A DNA stretch of 27,482 bases from CAYFVU01 sp964594775 (GTDB taxonomy: Bacteria > Spirochaetota > Spirochaetia > DSM-16054 > Sediminispirochaetaceae), in the NCBI GenBank assembly GCA_964594775.1, contig CAZQNO010000034.1, positions 1-27,482 of the forward strand. The letters run 5' to 3'. The translations under genes and the position numbers were made by a program. Of the stretch, positions 8,394 to 16,785 are shown piece by piece. The notes under the pieces are model-generated. The model was given only the letters and a program-made list of their open reading frames with translations, ran no database searches and was not told the origin of the DNA. Positions within the stretch are counted from its first letter, which is position 1. The number at the start of each line of letters is the position of its first letter.

Positions 8394-8836
8394 CTACTGA
8401 GACATCTCTCCTACAGGAATCACCTGCTTCTTCTCGTCGGCAAAGACGGTCATCTCTTCCGGCTGGGTCTCCAAGGCTTCATTCGACATGGAATACCGAA
8501 TCGAAGAGACGGCGCCTCCTTCAAGGGTGCAGTCGACCTTTATTCCTTCTTCCTCGCTCCCGCTGACATTCCCCGAGATGTGCGTATAGGTCTCGCTCAT
8601 ATCGGCGAGGGAAAATCGGGTAAAGGTAACCTTTCCGGNNNNNNNNNNNNNNNNNNNNNNNNNNNNNNNNNNNNNNNNNNNNNNNNNNNNNNNNNNNNNN
8701 NNNNNNNNNNNNNNNNNNNNNNNNNNNNNNNNNNNNNNGTATAGGTCTCGCTCATATCGGCGAGGGAAAATCGGGTAAAGGTAACCTTTCCGGCTAATGT
8801 GCTACTAAGATTAGTGTGAAAACGCGGAGAAATCAA
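8394..8836 (-). CDS. Small hypothetical protein, split by an artefactual assembly gap
   Basis: As written, the frame is interrupted by 100 N and a repeated 55-bp segment. If the two identical 55-bp copies are merged, the pieces join in frame and give a 95-residue protein starting at a TTG (8836-8834) with GAGAGG 11 bases upstream. A shorter product of 68 residues could start at ATG 8600. The sequence is rich in Ser, Thr, Glu and alternating polar/hydrophobic residues, suggesting beta strands. It has a single Cys, no membrane helix and no motif I recognise. It is the first gene of the apparent minus-strand operon and is divergent from the thioredoxin-permease operon. Confidence 0.5.
8584..8793. 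repeat. Exact 55-bp direct duplication flanking a 100-N gap (scaffolding artefact)
   Basis: Bases 8584-8638 and 8739-8793 are identical over all 55 positions and abut the N run (8639-8738) on either side. This is what results when two contigs sharing a 55-base overlap (an assembler k-mer length) are joined with a default gap instead of being merged. Merging them restores an open reading frame. A genuine tandem repeat is the alternative. Confidence 0.85.
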
Positions 8837-8860
8837 TAAGAAAGAGCCCTCTCTATGATA

Positions 8861-8889
8861 TTGAAAAGACTGTCTTTTTTTGTCATACT
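8861..8889 (+). promoter_or_regulatory. Promoter of thioredoxin-permease operon with a dyad in the spacer
   Basis: TTGAAA (8861-8866) and CATACT (8884-8889) are 17 bases apart. A perfect inverted repeat, AAAAGAC-T-GTCTTTT (8864-8878), overlaps the -35 box and fills most of the spacer, the position expected of a repressor operator. A ribosome-binding site CAGGAG (8895-8900) precedes the ATG at 8908. Confidence 0.6.
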
Positions 8890-8907
8890 AATTTCAGGAG
8901 ACATAAG

Positions 8908-9150
8908 ATGAAGATACAGGTACTGGGAAGCGGATGCAGGAAGTGTGTGCAGCTCTACGAGAACGTGAAGGCGGCAATGGATGAAGTATCTTTGGATGCC
9001 GAGCTTGAAAAGGTGGAGGATCCCGATACCATCACCGATATGGGGGTTCTCATCACACCCGCCCTGCTAGTCGATGGAAAGGTTCACAAAAAGGGAAGAG
9101 TTCCCAGTGCCGATGAACTGATAGAACTGTTTGAAGAAATGAGTTCATGA
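8908..9150 (+). CDS. Thioredoxin-like small redox protein (CXXC)
   Basis: 80 residues, matching the thioredoxin_3 / redox-active disulfide protein 2 family (the archaeal MTH895 type). It has the active-site motif GCRKC (C10, C13) right after the first beta strand, a TPALLVDGKV cis-Pro segment and the KKGRVPSADEL tail. Such proteins are often encoded beside YraQ/ArsP permeases, as here. The stop overlaps the permease start (ATGA at 9147-9150). The likely cytoplasmic role is thiol-disulfide exchange linked to the permease or its thiol-reactive cargo; the substrate is not known from the sequence. Confidence 0.88.
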   Translation: MKIQVLGSGCRKCVQLYENVKAAMDEVSLDAELEKVEDPDTITDMGVLITPALLVDGKVHKKGRVPSADELIELFEEMSS

Positions 9151-10328
9151 ATTTTTTTACAGAAAAAAAGAACATCATCCTCATTGTAATAGCCATAGTA
9201 GTTCTCGTTTTTTTCTTTGCCCCAATAGAACAACTGCCCCTGGAAGGTGCGCTGCAGGAGGCCCTTCTCCTGCTCTCGGAATATGTGCAGGAGCACGTGC
9301 TGCTCTGCCTCGTCCCGGCCTTTTTCATAGCCGGAGCGATAATGGAGTTTTTCGATCAGCAGGCGGTTCTGCGCTTTCTCGGGCCGAAGGCGCCTAAACC
9401 GATTTCCTATTTGGTAGCAGCGGTTTCCGGCAGTGTTCTCGCCGTCTGTTCCTGTACCGTGCTTCCCCTCTTCAAGGGGATATACCGAAAGGGGGCAGGA
9501 ATAGGCCCGGCAACGGCCTTTCTCTATTCGGGACCGGCGATAAATGTAGTGGCCATTATTCTCACCGCAAAGGTTCTGGGGCCGCGGCTCGGCATCGCCC
9601 GCGCCGTTTCGGCCGTTCTCTTCGCCTTTGTCTTGGCCGCCCTCATGCACCTCTTCTTTTTACGCTCCGATAGAGAACGAAAGACCGATCCGGATATGTT
9701 TGCCTACGACGCAGGAGAGAAAGGCGTAATATCCCGCAATATACTCTTGATGACTTCGCTGATCGGCTTCCTCGTTTTCGTGAATTGGCCCTCCATAGGA
9801 GGATCGAAGCTCAGCCGGCTTGTTTACGACTGGAGAATCGCTGTCTCTCTTCTCTTTATCCTGCTCCTCGTGTACACCCTCAGGCGGAATTATAAGAAGA
9901 GTGAAATGAAAACGTGGCGGGAAGCTACGAAGGACTTCGCCGTACAGATGCTGCCGCTTCTCTTTGCCGGGGTTCTCATAGCCGGTTTTCTCTTGGGTCG
10001 TCCCGGTGAGTCGGGCCTGATTCCGGAAGAGTGGATCGTCGGATTGGTTGGGGGTAACAGCTGGTCGGCGAATTTTGCCGCATCTCTCATCGGTGCGCTC
10101 ATGTACTTCGCCACCCTCACCGAAATTCCCATTTTGCAGGGGCTCCTGGGCTCCGGGATGGGTGAGGGACCGGCTCTGGCACTGCTTCTCGCCGGTCCGT
10201 CCATCAGCCTTCCCTCCCTGCTGCTCATCGGTGAGGAGCTGGGGCTGAAGAAGACCGCCGTCTACGTGCTGCTCGTTGTTGGGCTTTCCACCCTTGTGGG
10301 TATTACCTATGGTGCCGTGTTCACCTGA
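9147..10328 (+). CDS. YraQ/ArsP-family permease (DUF318)
   Basis: 393 residues with about eight hydrophobic segments, an integral inner-membrane protein of the permease family PF03773. The conserved Cys-containing helix (AVCSCTVLPLFKGIYRKGAG, about residues 95-114) and the later LLAGPSISLPSLLLIG segment are characteristic. Some members (ArsP) export trivalent organoarsenicals; for most the substrate is unknown. Coupling to the CXXC protein upstream fits a thiol-reactive substrate. It converges on the helicase gene with an 8-base overlap at 10321-10328. Confidence 0.85.
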   Translation: MNFFTEKKNIILIVIAIVVLVFFFAPIEQLPLEGALQEALLLLSEYVQEHVLLCLVPAFFIAGAIMEFFDQQAVLRFLGPKAPKPISYLVAAVSGSVLAVCSCTVLPLFKGIYRKGAGIGPATAFLYSGPAINVVAIILTAKVLGPRLGIARAVSAVLFAFVLAALMHLFFLRSDRERKTDPDMFAYDAGEKGVISRNILLMTSLIGFLVFVNWPSIGGSKLSRLVYDWRIAVSLLFILLLVYTLRRNYKKSEMKTWREATKDFAVQMLPLLFAGVLIAGFLLGRPGESGLIPEEWIVGLVGGNSWSANFAASLIGALMYFATLTEIPILQGLLGSGMGEGPALALLLAGPSISLPSLLLIGEELGLKKTAVYVLLVVGLSTLVGITYGAVFT

Positions 10329-12327
10329 TTTTACCCAATTTTGCCTTCACTTGAGCAAAGTAATCCGCCGCCCGGTCGGCGTCTACCTCTTCCTCCGGAC
10401 GGTGAAACTCGATAAGTTCATCGGGAATTTCTCCAAGAAAGCGCGAGGGGAGGGATTCGCTTCGCTCCCTAAGGGTCTTTCGACTTCTACAGCTGGTGAG
10501 AAAGAGCTTCTCCTTGGCCCTCGTTATCGCCACGTAGAAGAGGCGCCGCTCCTCCTCGATGTTCTTTTCATCCTCCTCGATGGCCCTGGCATGGGGGATG
10601 AGATGGTCCTCCACACCGGCTAAGAATACTACAGAAAACTCCAAACCCTTGGACGCGTGGATGGTCATGAGGTTCACCTTTCCCCTTTCATCCTCTCCCT
10701 CATCATCCCTGGTAACGAGGCTTATCCGGTTGAGCCAGTTATAGAGGCTCGGGTTTTCTGTGTCGGGGTCTTTCTCCCATCGTGCGAAGAGATCGAGAAA
10801 AATCTCGATGTTGCGGTACTTCCATTTCGCGGTAGTGTCTGAACTCTGGTACTCCTGGAGAAGGTGGCCCCAGTAGTCGATTCTTTCGATGAGCGCCCCG
10901 GTCGAGTCGGCCATTTTTTTCCCGGAGAGCAGCAGTTCGCGATAGTATTCGACCAAGGAGAGGAAGTCTTCGAGGTCCTGTTTTATTCGCGGTGATATCG
11001 GGGCATCCTCGGCCCAGCGGAAGGCCGACAGGGCCGAATAGACGGATATTTTCTTCTCCTCGGAAAAGGAGCGAATCTTCTCCAGAGTAGTTCTCCCGAT
11101 ACCGCGGCGGGGGGTATTGATGATACGGAGAAGATTCACGTCGTCGTCGGGATTTGCCATAAGCCGGAGATAGGCGATGACGTCCTTTATCTCCTTGCGC
11201 TGAAAGAAGCTCTGACCGCCTGAGACCCGGTAGGGAAGGTTTTCGGAAAGGAGGGCGTTTTCCAGTGCCGTAGTGAGGCTGTTGGTGCGAACGAGAATAC
11301 CGAAGTCGTGGTAGGGGATGCCTTCTTTTATGGTGAGGTTCTTGATCATCTGCGAGATAAACTGTGCCTCTTTGATCTCGTCGTCGGGATAGTAAATTTC
11401 GAGGGCCTTGCCGCCGGCGATACCGGTCCACAACTCCTTCTTCTTTCTGTTCGTGTTGTGGGCGATAAGGCCGTTGGCGGCGGAGAGAATATGGCGGGTC
11501 GATCGGTAATTCTGTTCGAGCTTTATCTCTATTCTTTCGGGAAAGTCTTTTTCAAAGCTGAGGATGTTTTCGTAGTTTGCACCCCGCCAAGAGTAGATAG
11601 ATTGGTCGTCGTCGCCGACGACACAGACGTTTCGCGACTCTTCTGCCAGGAGTTTCATCATCCGGTACTGTACCGCCGAAGTGTCCTGAAACTCGTCGAC
11701 CATGAGATAGTTAAACCGTCGGCGGTAGTTCTGAAGAATATCAGGGTGTTCCTCGAAGATATGCAGGGGAAGCATGATGAGATCGTCGAAATCGACGGCG
11801 TTGTACACCTTCAGGTGTTCGGTATATTCACGGTACATCGGCCGTAGTCCGTCGTTCTCCCTCGTCCACTCGGCCCGACCCGTTTTTATCGCCGAAAAGA
11901 GGGTTCCTGCGGCATAAAAATCCACGGCATCATGGCTGATCTTAAGCTCTCTTGCAACTTCTTTGAGCAGTGAGAGTTTATCTACCTGATCGTAGATACT
12001 GAAAGATGAGGTGTAGCCGATTCTGTCTATCGATTCACGCAGCATCCGAACACCGAAGGCGTGAAAGGTGGAAACGCTCAGCTGGGTCAACTTGCGGCCG
12101 GTGAGCTCTTTCACCCTCTCGGCCATCTCCCTGGCCGCCTTATTGGTGAAGGTGAGGGCAAGGATGGATGACTGAGCAATCCCCCGCTCGAGCATCCCGG
12201 CGATCCGGAAGGTAATGGTTCTCGTTTTTCCGGAACCGGCCCCGGCGATAATGAGCAGAGGGCCGTCGAGCGTTTCGGCGGCCCTCCGCTGTTCCGGGTT
12301 CAGTTCGGCTTCTATATTGAGAGGCAA
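10321..12327 (-). CDS. UvrD/Rep/PcrA-family DNA helicase
   Basis: 668 residues from the proposed TTG at 12327. Superfamily 1A motifs are present in order: the Q motif LNPEQRRA, Walker A AGAGSGKT, the motif Ia region ALTFTNKAAREM, Walker B DEFQDTS, QNYRST, and the C-terminal LMTIHASKGLEF and VAITRAKEKL. It is an ATP-driven 3'-5' single-strand DNA translocase for repair or replication restart. The frame is open back to an ATG at 12378, inside the upstream gene. However, AAAAAGGAGAAG (the end of that gene) sits exactly before the TTG, one base after the upstream stop, so TTG is the better start. At 668 residues it is Rep-sized and lacks a long C-terminal tail. Confidence 0.92.
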   Translation of the reverse strand: MPLNIEAELNPEQRRAAETLDGPLLIIAGAGSGKTRTITFRIAGMLERGIAQSSILALTFTNKAAREMAERVKELTGRKLTQLSVSTFHAFGVRMLRESIDRIGYTSSFSIYDQVDKLSLLKEVARELKISHDAVDFYAAGTLFSAIKTGRAEWTRENDGLRPMYREYTEHLKVYNAVDFDDLIMLPLHIFEEHPDILQNYRRRFNYLMVDEFQDTSAVQYRMMKLLAEESRNVCVVGDDDQSIYSWRGANYENILSFEKDFPERIEIKLEQNYRSTRHILSAANGLIAHNTNRKKKELWTGIAGGKALEIYYPDDEIKEAQFISQMIKNLTIKEGIPYHDFGILVRTNSLTTALENALLSENLPYRVSGGQSFFQRKEIKDVIAYLRLMANPDDDVNLLRIINTPRRGIGRTTLEKIRSFSEEKKISVYSALSAFRWAEDAPISPRIKQDLEDFLSLVEYYRELLLSGKKMADSTGALIERIDYWGHLLQEYQSSDTTAKWKYRNIEIFLDLFARWEKDPDTENPSLYNWLNRISLVTRDDEGEDERGKVNLMTIHASKGLEFSVVFLAGVEDHLIPHARAIEEDEKNIEEERRLFYVAITRAKEKLFLTSCRSRKTLRERSESLPSRFLGEIPDELIEFHRPEEEVDADRAADYFAQVKAKLGKIR

Positions 12328-12328
12328 G

Positions 12329-13501
12329 CTATCTTCTCCTTTTTCCAATGACGATCGCATCTGCCGGGCAGATTTCATGGCAGCAGTAGCATCGTATGCA
12401 GCGGCGGTACTTCACCCGTATTCGACGCTTCCCTTCTCCCTTGATCATCGAGAGGGCACCGGAGGCACAAATATTTACACACTCGCCGCAGCGAATACAC
12501 TTTTCGTGCTGAAACACCGGCTTCTTTCTCAGTTTTACCTCGATCCCCTGTAGAAGGCGGCTGTGCATGATCCGGTTCCAGAGAGAGGAAAATTCACTCC
12601 CGGAAATACGGATAAAATCGTGGACCACTACGTCGCCTAATTTTTCACCGACGATTTCGATATCTGTATCGCTTCGGATTGTCTCTCCCAGTTCTTCAGC
12701 ACGCCGCAGGCCGATACGGTTTGTGGGAATGTCTTCGGTCTTGTAGCCCATGATCTTCGAAGCGACGATGTCGACGGCGAGACAGCTCGGGCCGGCGATG
12801 ATGAGTCCGACGCTTTTAGGATAGCCGTTGCCCGGCCCCGGTCCCTCCATGGCTACTATGCCGTCGAAGACGGCGTAGCTCGGCTTGACGGCCTGAACCA
12901 GGTCGACAATCATCTCTCCGAACTCCTCCCGGCCGGGAAAACGGACGTGAAAGGGCGACTTTGCGAGCCCGGGGATGAGGCCGAAAAGGTTTTTCATGGC
13001 GCCGGTAAAAAAAAGAAGAGAATGAGTTTTTAGTTTTGGAAGACTTATCACCGCATCGACGGAATCCAGCACGTCGCTAAAATGAAAAGCCCGCTCGCGG
13101 AGGGGAGACGGCACCGTGCGCGTCGTCTTTTTCCTGTGAAAGTCCAGCCAAAGCGCTCCCTCTTCCTCCGTAACCTGCCGAAGCCCGGATTTGCGGCCGC
13201 TGAATCCGGCGGGTGCGAAACCGGGGCTGTCACCGACGAGAATTTCCGCCGCTCCCTTTGAGCGGCAGAGCCGTATGGCGCTTTTGAGGACCTCCGGATG
13301 GGTGGTGAGAGCCCTCCCGGGATCCGAATCCCTCAGAATATTCGGCTTGAGAAGAACTCTCAAACCCTGAACGTTGAAACCGCCGGCTAACTCTACCGCC
13401 TCCCGCATAGCTTTTTCCACTCTTTCGCTTTCGTAGGTTTCGCAGCGTCGAATAGCTACCCGGCACGTATTCCGAGATTCTTTCCGAGATTCGTCTTGCA
13501 T
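12329..13501 (-). CDS. DUF362 protein with C-terminal 2x[4Fe-4S] ferredoxin domain
   Basis: 390 residues. The N-terminal about 310 residues match DUF362: KPNILRDSDPGRALTTHP near the start, then SLPKLKTH and the KNLFGLIPG segment. The C-terminal 70 residues hold two [4Fe-4S] motifs, CIRCGECVNIC and CIRCYCCHEIC. The protein is presumably a cytoplasmic iron-sulfur electron carrier or an enzyme of unknown reaction; the family has no settled function. It begins immediately after the stop of the methyltransferase gene (AAGGA 8 bases upstream of its ATG) and runs into the helicase gene with one base between, so the three are one transcription unit. Confidence 0.85.
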   Translation of the reverse strand: MQDESRKESRNTCRVAIRRCETYESERVEKAMREAVELAGGFNVQGLRVLLKPNILRDSDPGRALTTHPEVLKSAIRLCRSKGAAEILVGDSPGFAPAGFSGRKSGLRQVTEEEGALWLDFHRKKTTRTVPSPLRERAFHFSDVLDSVDAVISLPKLKTHSLLFFTGAMKNLFGLIPGLAKSPFHVRFPGREEFGEMIVDLVQAVKPSYAVFDGIVAMEGPGPGNGYPKSVGLIIAGPSCLAVDIVASKIMGYKTEDIPTNRIGLRRAEELGETIRSDTDIEIVGEKLGDVVVHDFIRISGSEFSSLWNRIMHSRLLQGIEVKLRKKPVFQHEKCIRCGECVNICASGALSMIKGEGKRRIRVKYRRCIRCYCCHEICPADAIVIGKRRR

Positions 13502-14281
13502 TCAGCTCGTCCTTTTGATTTTTGCCGCGTACATCGGACCGCGGCCTTCGGATGTATCGGGAAGCACCTGCCAACCATAACGCGTTTTCTCGCCGAATGG
13601 CAAGCGGACTTCGAGCAGTTCGAATCTGTCCTGCCGTTTTTTGTGCAGTTTTTCTAGTACGCCGTCGTTTTCAATCGGGGTAAGTGCGCAGGTGCTGTAG
13701 AGAAGAATGCCTCCTACGGTGAGCACTTCCAGGGCGGAGGCGAGCATGACGAATGCCTGGACAGCAAGATGTCTGCTTCGCGCACTACTCCATTTGGACA
13801 GGTGCAGCGGCGAAGAGATGATATGCCGTTCCGATGAGCAGGGCACGTCTAAGAGAATGTAGGGGTACCGGTCACGCTCATGGGCAAACCATGTGCGGGC
13901 GTCATGGCCGAATACCGGAATTTCAGAGGCCCGCTCGTCTCCCAAATGTTCCTGCAGCACCCTTCTGAGGCGCTCACGTCGTCTGCCGGAACGCTCGTTA
14001 ACGGCAAGACGGATACCCGGAAAGCAGGTCGTCAGGACGAGGCTCTTTCCTCCGGGCGCCGCACACATATCGAGGACTTCAGATTCTTCCCGGGGTTCGA
14101 GGGCCATGGCGGTATGATAGCTCGCTTCATCTAAGAAGTAGGGTTTACGCAGCCCCTCGCTGAGTTCGGTGTATCGACCGCTTTGAAGAAGAGCCTTACG
14201 CAGCTCCGGCCAGCGTTCCGGATAGATTTCCCGGTAAAATTCGTCAAAACTCGCTTTCTTCCGTGTATCTCGTGATGCGAT
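13502..14281 (-). CDS. RsmB/NOL1/NSUN-family m5C RNA methyltransferase, probable ATC start
   Basis: About 259 residues in the proposed form. The SAM-binding motif MCAAPGGKS and the two cysteine motifs of m5C methyltransferases, DVPCSS (motif IV) and YSTCAL (motif VI), are present. The first canonical start, ATG 14107, cuts off a clear family N-terminus. Upstream in frame come SFDEFYREIYPERWPELRKA and KPYFLDEASYHTA, which belong to the protein. Between the upstream in-frame TAA and ATG 14107 there is no ATG, GTG or TTG. GGGAGG at 14295-14290 lies 8 bases before an ATC codon at 14281-14279, the best candidate initiator. The likely substrate is ribosomal RNA, unproven. Confidence 0.8.
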   Translation of the reverse strand: MASRDTRKKASFDEFYREIYPERWPELRKALLQSGRYTELSEGLRKPYFLDEASYHTAMALEPREESEVLDMCAAPGGKSLVLTTCFPGIRLAVNERSGRRRERLRRVLQEHLGDERASEIPVFGHDARTWFAHERDRYPYILLDVPCSSERHIISSPLHLSKWSSARSRHLAVQAFVMLASALEVLTVGGILLYSTCALTPIENDGVLEKLHKKRQDRFELLEVRLPFGEKTRYGWQVLPDTSEGRGPMYAAKIKRTS

Positions 14282-14289
14282 GAGCTGTG

Positions 14290-14295
14290 CCTCCC
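14290..14295 (-). promoter_or_regulatory. Shine-Dalgarno GGGAGG that decides an ATC start
   Basis: On the minus strand, GGGAGG is followed after 8 bases by ATC GCA TCA. The spacing is ideal and no canonical start lies within range, so this site is the main evidence for non-canonical initiation of the methyltransferase. Confidence 0.55.
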
Positions 14296-14334
14296 TTTCC
14301 GATTGTAAGAAATTCTTTTATAGTATGAAACTGT

Positions 14335-15015
14335 ATGAAAATGGAAGAAAAAAACACTGTTTCGGGCTTAGCGGCGGTAATTTTCGATCTAGACGGAACT
14401 CTTCTCTATACACTTGCAGACATTGCCCGGGCGGCAAACCATGCGCTGCAGATCAACGGCTTTCCAACGCATCCAACGGAAGACTACCGCACATGGGTTG
14501 GTTGGGGACTGCTTGAGATTGTAAGAAGGGCTATACCGGAAGATGTTTGTGAGGAGGAGACGCTACAGCGAGTATATACCTCTCTTATGAAAGAATACAG
14601 AAGGGACCCGATAATGCATACCGTTCCATATCCCGGCATCGATACACTATTGGATACTATTACGCAAAAAGGAATTCCGATGGGTGTCCTTTCAAACAAG
14701 GAAGAACCACTGGTAGTTAGGATAGTGGAGCAGCTTCTCGATAGCTGGGAATTTATCGATGTGAGAGGAAACCGGGAGGATAGGCCGAAAAAGCCGGATC
14801 CTGCCGTTGTTCTGGAAATTGCGGATAAAATGGCTGTAGCTCCTGAGAAAATTGCATATGTAGGCGACAGTGATATAGATATGAAAACTGCGGTTAATGC
14901 CGGTATGCTGCCCGTTGGAGTAGTATGGGGGTATATGACAAAGGACGTACTTCACAATGCGGGTGCGCAATTTCTTGCTCGCAGAGCGGATGAACTGTTG
15001 AAACTCTTTTCATAG
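14335..15015 (+). CDS. HAD-superfamily phosphatase, Gph/phosphoglycolate phosphatase-like
   Basis: 226 residues. The HAD motifs are complete: FDLDGT (nucleophile D18, acid D20), the motif II region GVLSNKEE, the motif III lysine in RPKKPDP and motif IV YVGDSDIDM. An alpha-helical cap of the Gph type lies between motifs I and II. It is a cytoplasmic Mg-dependent phosphatase; phosphoglycolate or a sugar phosphate is the likely substrate, not decided by sequence. Its neighbour 11 bases downstream is a phosphohexose mutase, hinting at sugar-phosphate metabolism. No Shine-Dalgarno precedes the start; TATAGT (14319-14324) lies 10 bases before the ATG. A second ATG at 14341 is possible. The gene is somewhat AT-richer than its neighbours. 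Confidence 0.82.
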   Translation: MKMEEKNTVSGLAAVIFDLDGTLLYTLADIARAANHALQINGFPTHPTEDYRTWVGWGLLEIVRRAIPEDVCEEETLQRVYTSLMKEYRRDPIMHTVPYPGIDTLLDTITQKGIPMGVLSNKEEPLVVRIVEQLLDSWEFIDVRGNREDRPKKPDPAVVLEIADKMAVAPEKIAYVGDSDIDMKTAVNAGMLPVGVVWGYMTKDVLHNAGAQFLARRADELLKLFS

Positions 15016-15026
15016 GGAGGAATAGT

Positions 15027-16769
15027 ATGAATATCGAAGAAATTCAAACCAAGGCGAAGGAATATTTGGAACTGGAACGTCATCCCCACTTTCGAAATGA
15101 ATTACAGAAAGTTATTGACGGCGGCGACAACGAAGAACTCAACGATCGTTTCTATACCGGTCTCAATTTCGGTACCGGAGGGCTGCGGGGAGTCATCGGC
15201 GGAGGTTACAATAGAATTAACCCCTTTATGGTGCAGCAGGCGACTCAGGGACTGGCAAATTATCTGAAGAAGCACAGCGACGGAGCCTCGGCGGTCATAG
15301 CCTATGATTCGCGAAACTTCTCCGACCTCTTTGCCGAGGAGGCAGCGAAGGTGCTCTGTGCCAACGGCATAAAGGTTTGGCTCTTTTCCGCACTGCGGCC
15401 CGTACCGGAACTCTCTTTCGCGGTGAGGAAGCTCGGCGCCCACACGGGAATAGTGGTAACGGCGAGCCATAATCCGCCGGAGTACAACGGCTACAAGGTC
15501 TACTGGGCCGACGGAGGCCAGATAGTCCCTCCTCACGACAAGGGTATTATAGAAGAGGTCCGGGCCGTCGGCAAAGAAATAACAGTCATGGACAAGGATG
15601 AGGCGGTAAAGGCGGGACTCTTGGAGATAATCGATGAAAAGATCGATGCGCCCTTTCGGGAGATGGTAAAATCCTGCAGCCTGCGGCCGGAGCTTCTAAA
15701 GGAGCATGGAGAGCAATTGAGCGTCGTCTACACGTCGCTGCACGGGACCGGTTCGGTGGTCCTTCCGCGGGTTCTCGGCGAGATGGGCATTGAGGTGATA
15801 CCCGTTTTGCAGCAGAACGAGCCTGACGGCGATTTTCCAACGGTAGAGAAGCCTAATCCGGAGGAGAGCGCGGCGATGAAGATGGCACTGGATTTGGCGA
15901 AGGAGCGTAAGGCGGACCTGGTAATGGGCACCGATCCCGATGCCGACCGTCTAGGAATAGCCGTACCCGATTCTTCCGGAGAACCGCAGCTGGTAACGGG
16001 AAATCAGCTGGGCGTGCTCTTGGCAGACTACATTTTTTCTTCACGAAAGGAACTGGGATTGATGCCCGATTCACCCGCCTTCGTAAAGACGATAGTTACC
16101 ACTGAGCTGCAGCGGCTCATTGCCGACGCCTACTCGGTGAAGAGCTACGACGTGCTGACCGGATTCAAGTACATTGCCGAGAAGATAAAGGAGTTCGAAC
16201 AGAGCGGTGAGACCTACGTGTTCGGCGGTGAGGAGAGCTATGGGTACCTCGTTACCGACAAGGTGAGAGACAAGGACGCCGTTTCCGCCGCCTTCCTTAC
16301 CGCGGAGATGGCTCTGTACCACAGGAGAGAGGGCAAGACCCTGCTCGATCGGCTTGAAGAAATCTATCGAGAGTACGGATTCTTCCGGGAAATTCTCCTC
16401 AGCAAGACCTTCAAGGGACAGAAGGGCAAAGAGGCGATGGACGAGCTGATGAGCAGCCTCCGACGGGAAGGGCCGAAGAAGATCGGTGGAATCACGGTAC
16501 GCGAAATACGGGACTATCAGGTGGGCAAGGCCCTCAGCGGGGCCGACGGCTCTCTCTTAGACAAGATAGACCTTCCCCCATCGAACGTGATGCAGTTTGT
16601 GCTTGAAGACGAAAGCATCGTCACCGCCCGGCCGTCCGGGACCGAGCCGAAGATAAAATTCTACGCCTCCTGCCGCGGGGAAAGGGGTCAGAACCTTGAA
16701 GAAGCGAAGAAAAGCGTAGCCGAAAGACTCGATGAAATCGAGAAAACCATAGACTCCTGGGTTTCCTAA
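15027..16769 (+). CDS. Phospho-sugar mutase (phosphoglucomutase/phosphomannomutase)
   Basis: 580 residues, the size of the PgcA-type alpha-D-phosphohexomutases. The four family landmarks are present: the phosphoserine loop TASHNP (S147), the metal-binding loop DPDADR (about 303-308), the sugar-binding loop GGEESYG (about 400) and the phosphate-binding loop RPSGTEPK (about 535). It interconverts hexose 1- and 6-phosphates for glycogen or cell-envelope precursor synthesis in the cytoplasm. AGGGAGGA before the ATG gives a strong ribosome-binding site, and the HAD phosphatase ends 11 bases upstream, so the two are probably cotranscribed. Glucose or mannose specificity cannot be read from the sequence. 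Confidence 0.92.
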   Translation: MNIEEIQTKAKEYLELERHPHFRNELQKVIDGGDNEELNDRFYTGLNFGTGGLRGVIGGGYNRINPFMVQQATQGLANYLKKHSDGASAVIAYDSRNFSDLFAEEAAKVLCANGIKVWLFSALRPVPELSFAVRKLGAHTGIVVTASHNPPEYNGYKVYWADGGQIVPPHDKGIIEEVRAVGKEITVMDKDEAVKAGLLEIIDEKIDAPFREMVKSCSLRPELLKEHGEQLSVVYTSLHGTGSVVLPRVLGEMGIEVIPVLQQNEPDGDFPTVEKPNPEESAAMKMALDLAKERKADLVMGTDPDADRLGIAVPDSSGEPQLVTGNQLGVLLADYIFSSRKELGLMPDSPAFVKTIVTTELQRLIADAYSVKSYDVLTGFKYIAEKIKEFEQSGETYVFGGEESYGYLVTDKVRDKDAVSAAFLTAEMALYHRREGKTLLDRLEEIYREYGFFREILLSKTFKGQKGKEAMDELMSSLRREGPKKIGGITVREIRDYQVGKALSGADGSLLDKIDLPPSNVMQFVLEDESIVTARPSGTEPKIKFYASCRGERGQNLEEAKKSVAERLDEIEKTIDSWVS

Positions 16770-16779
16770 ACCGTATACT
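16750..16779 (+). promoter_or_regulatory. Promoter giving a leaderless yjbQ transcript
   Basis: TAGACT (16750-16755) and TATACT (16774-16779) are 18 bases apart, partly inside the end of the mutase gene. The -10 box ends 6 bases before the ATG at 16786, so transcription would begin at or within a base of the start codon. No Shine-Dalgarno is present. Confidence 0.45.
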
Positions 16780-16785
16780 GTAGAT

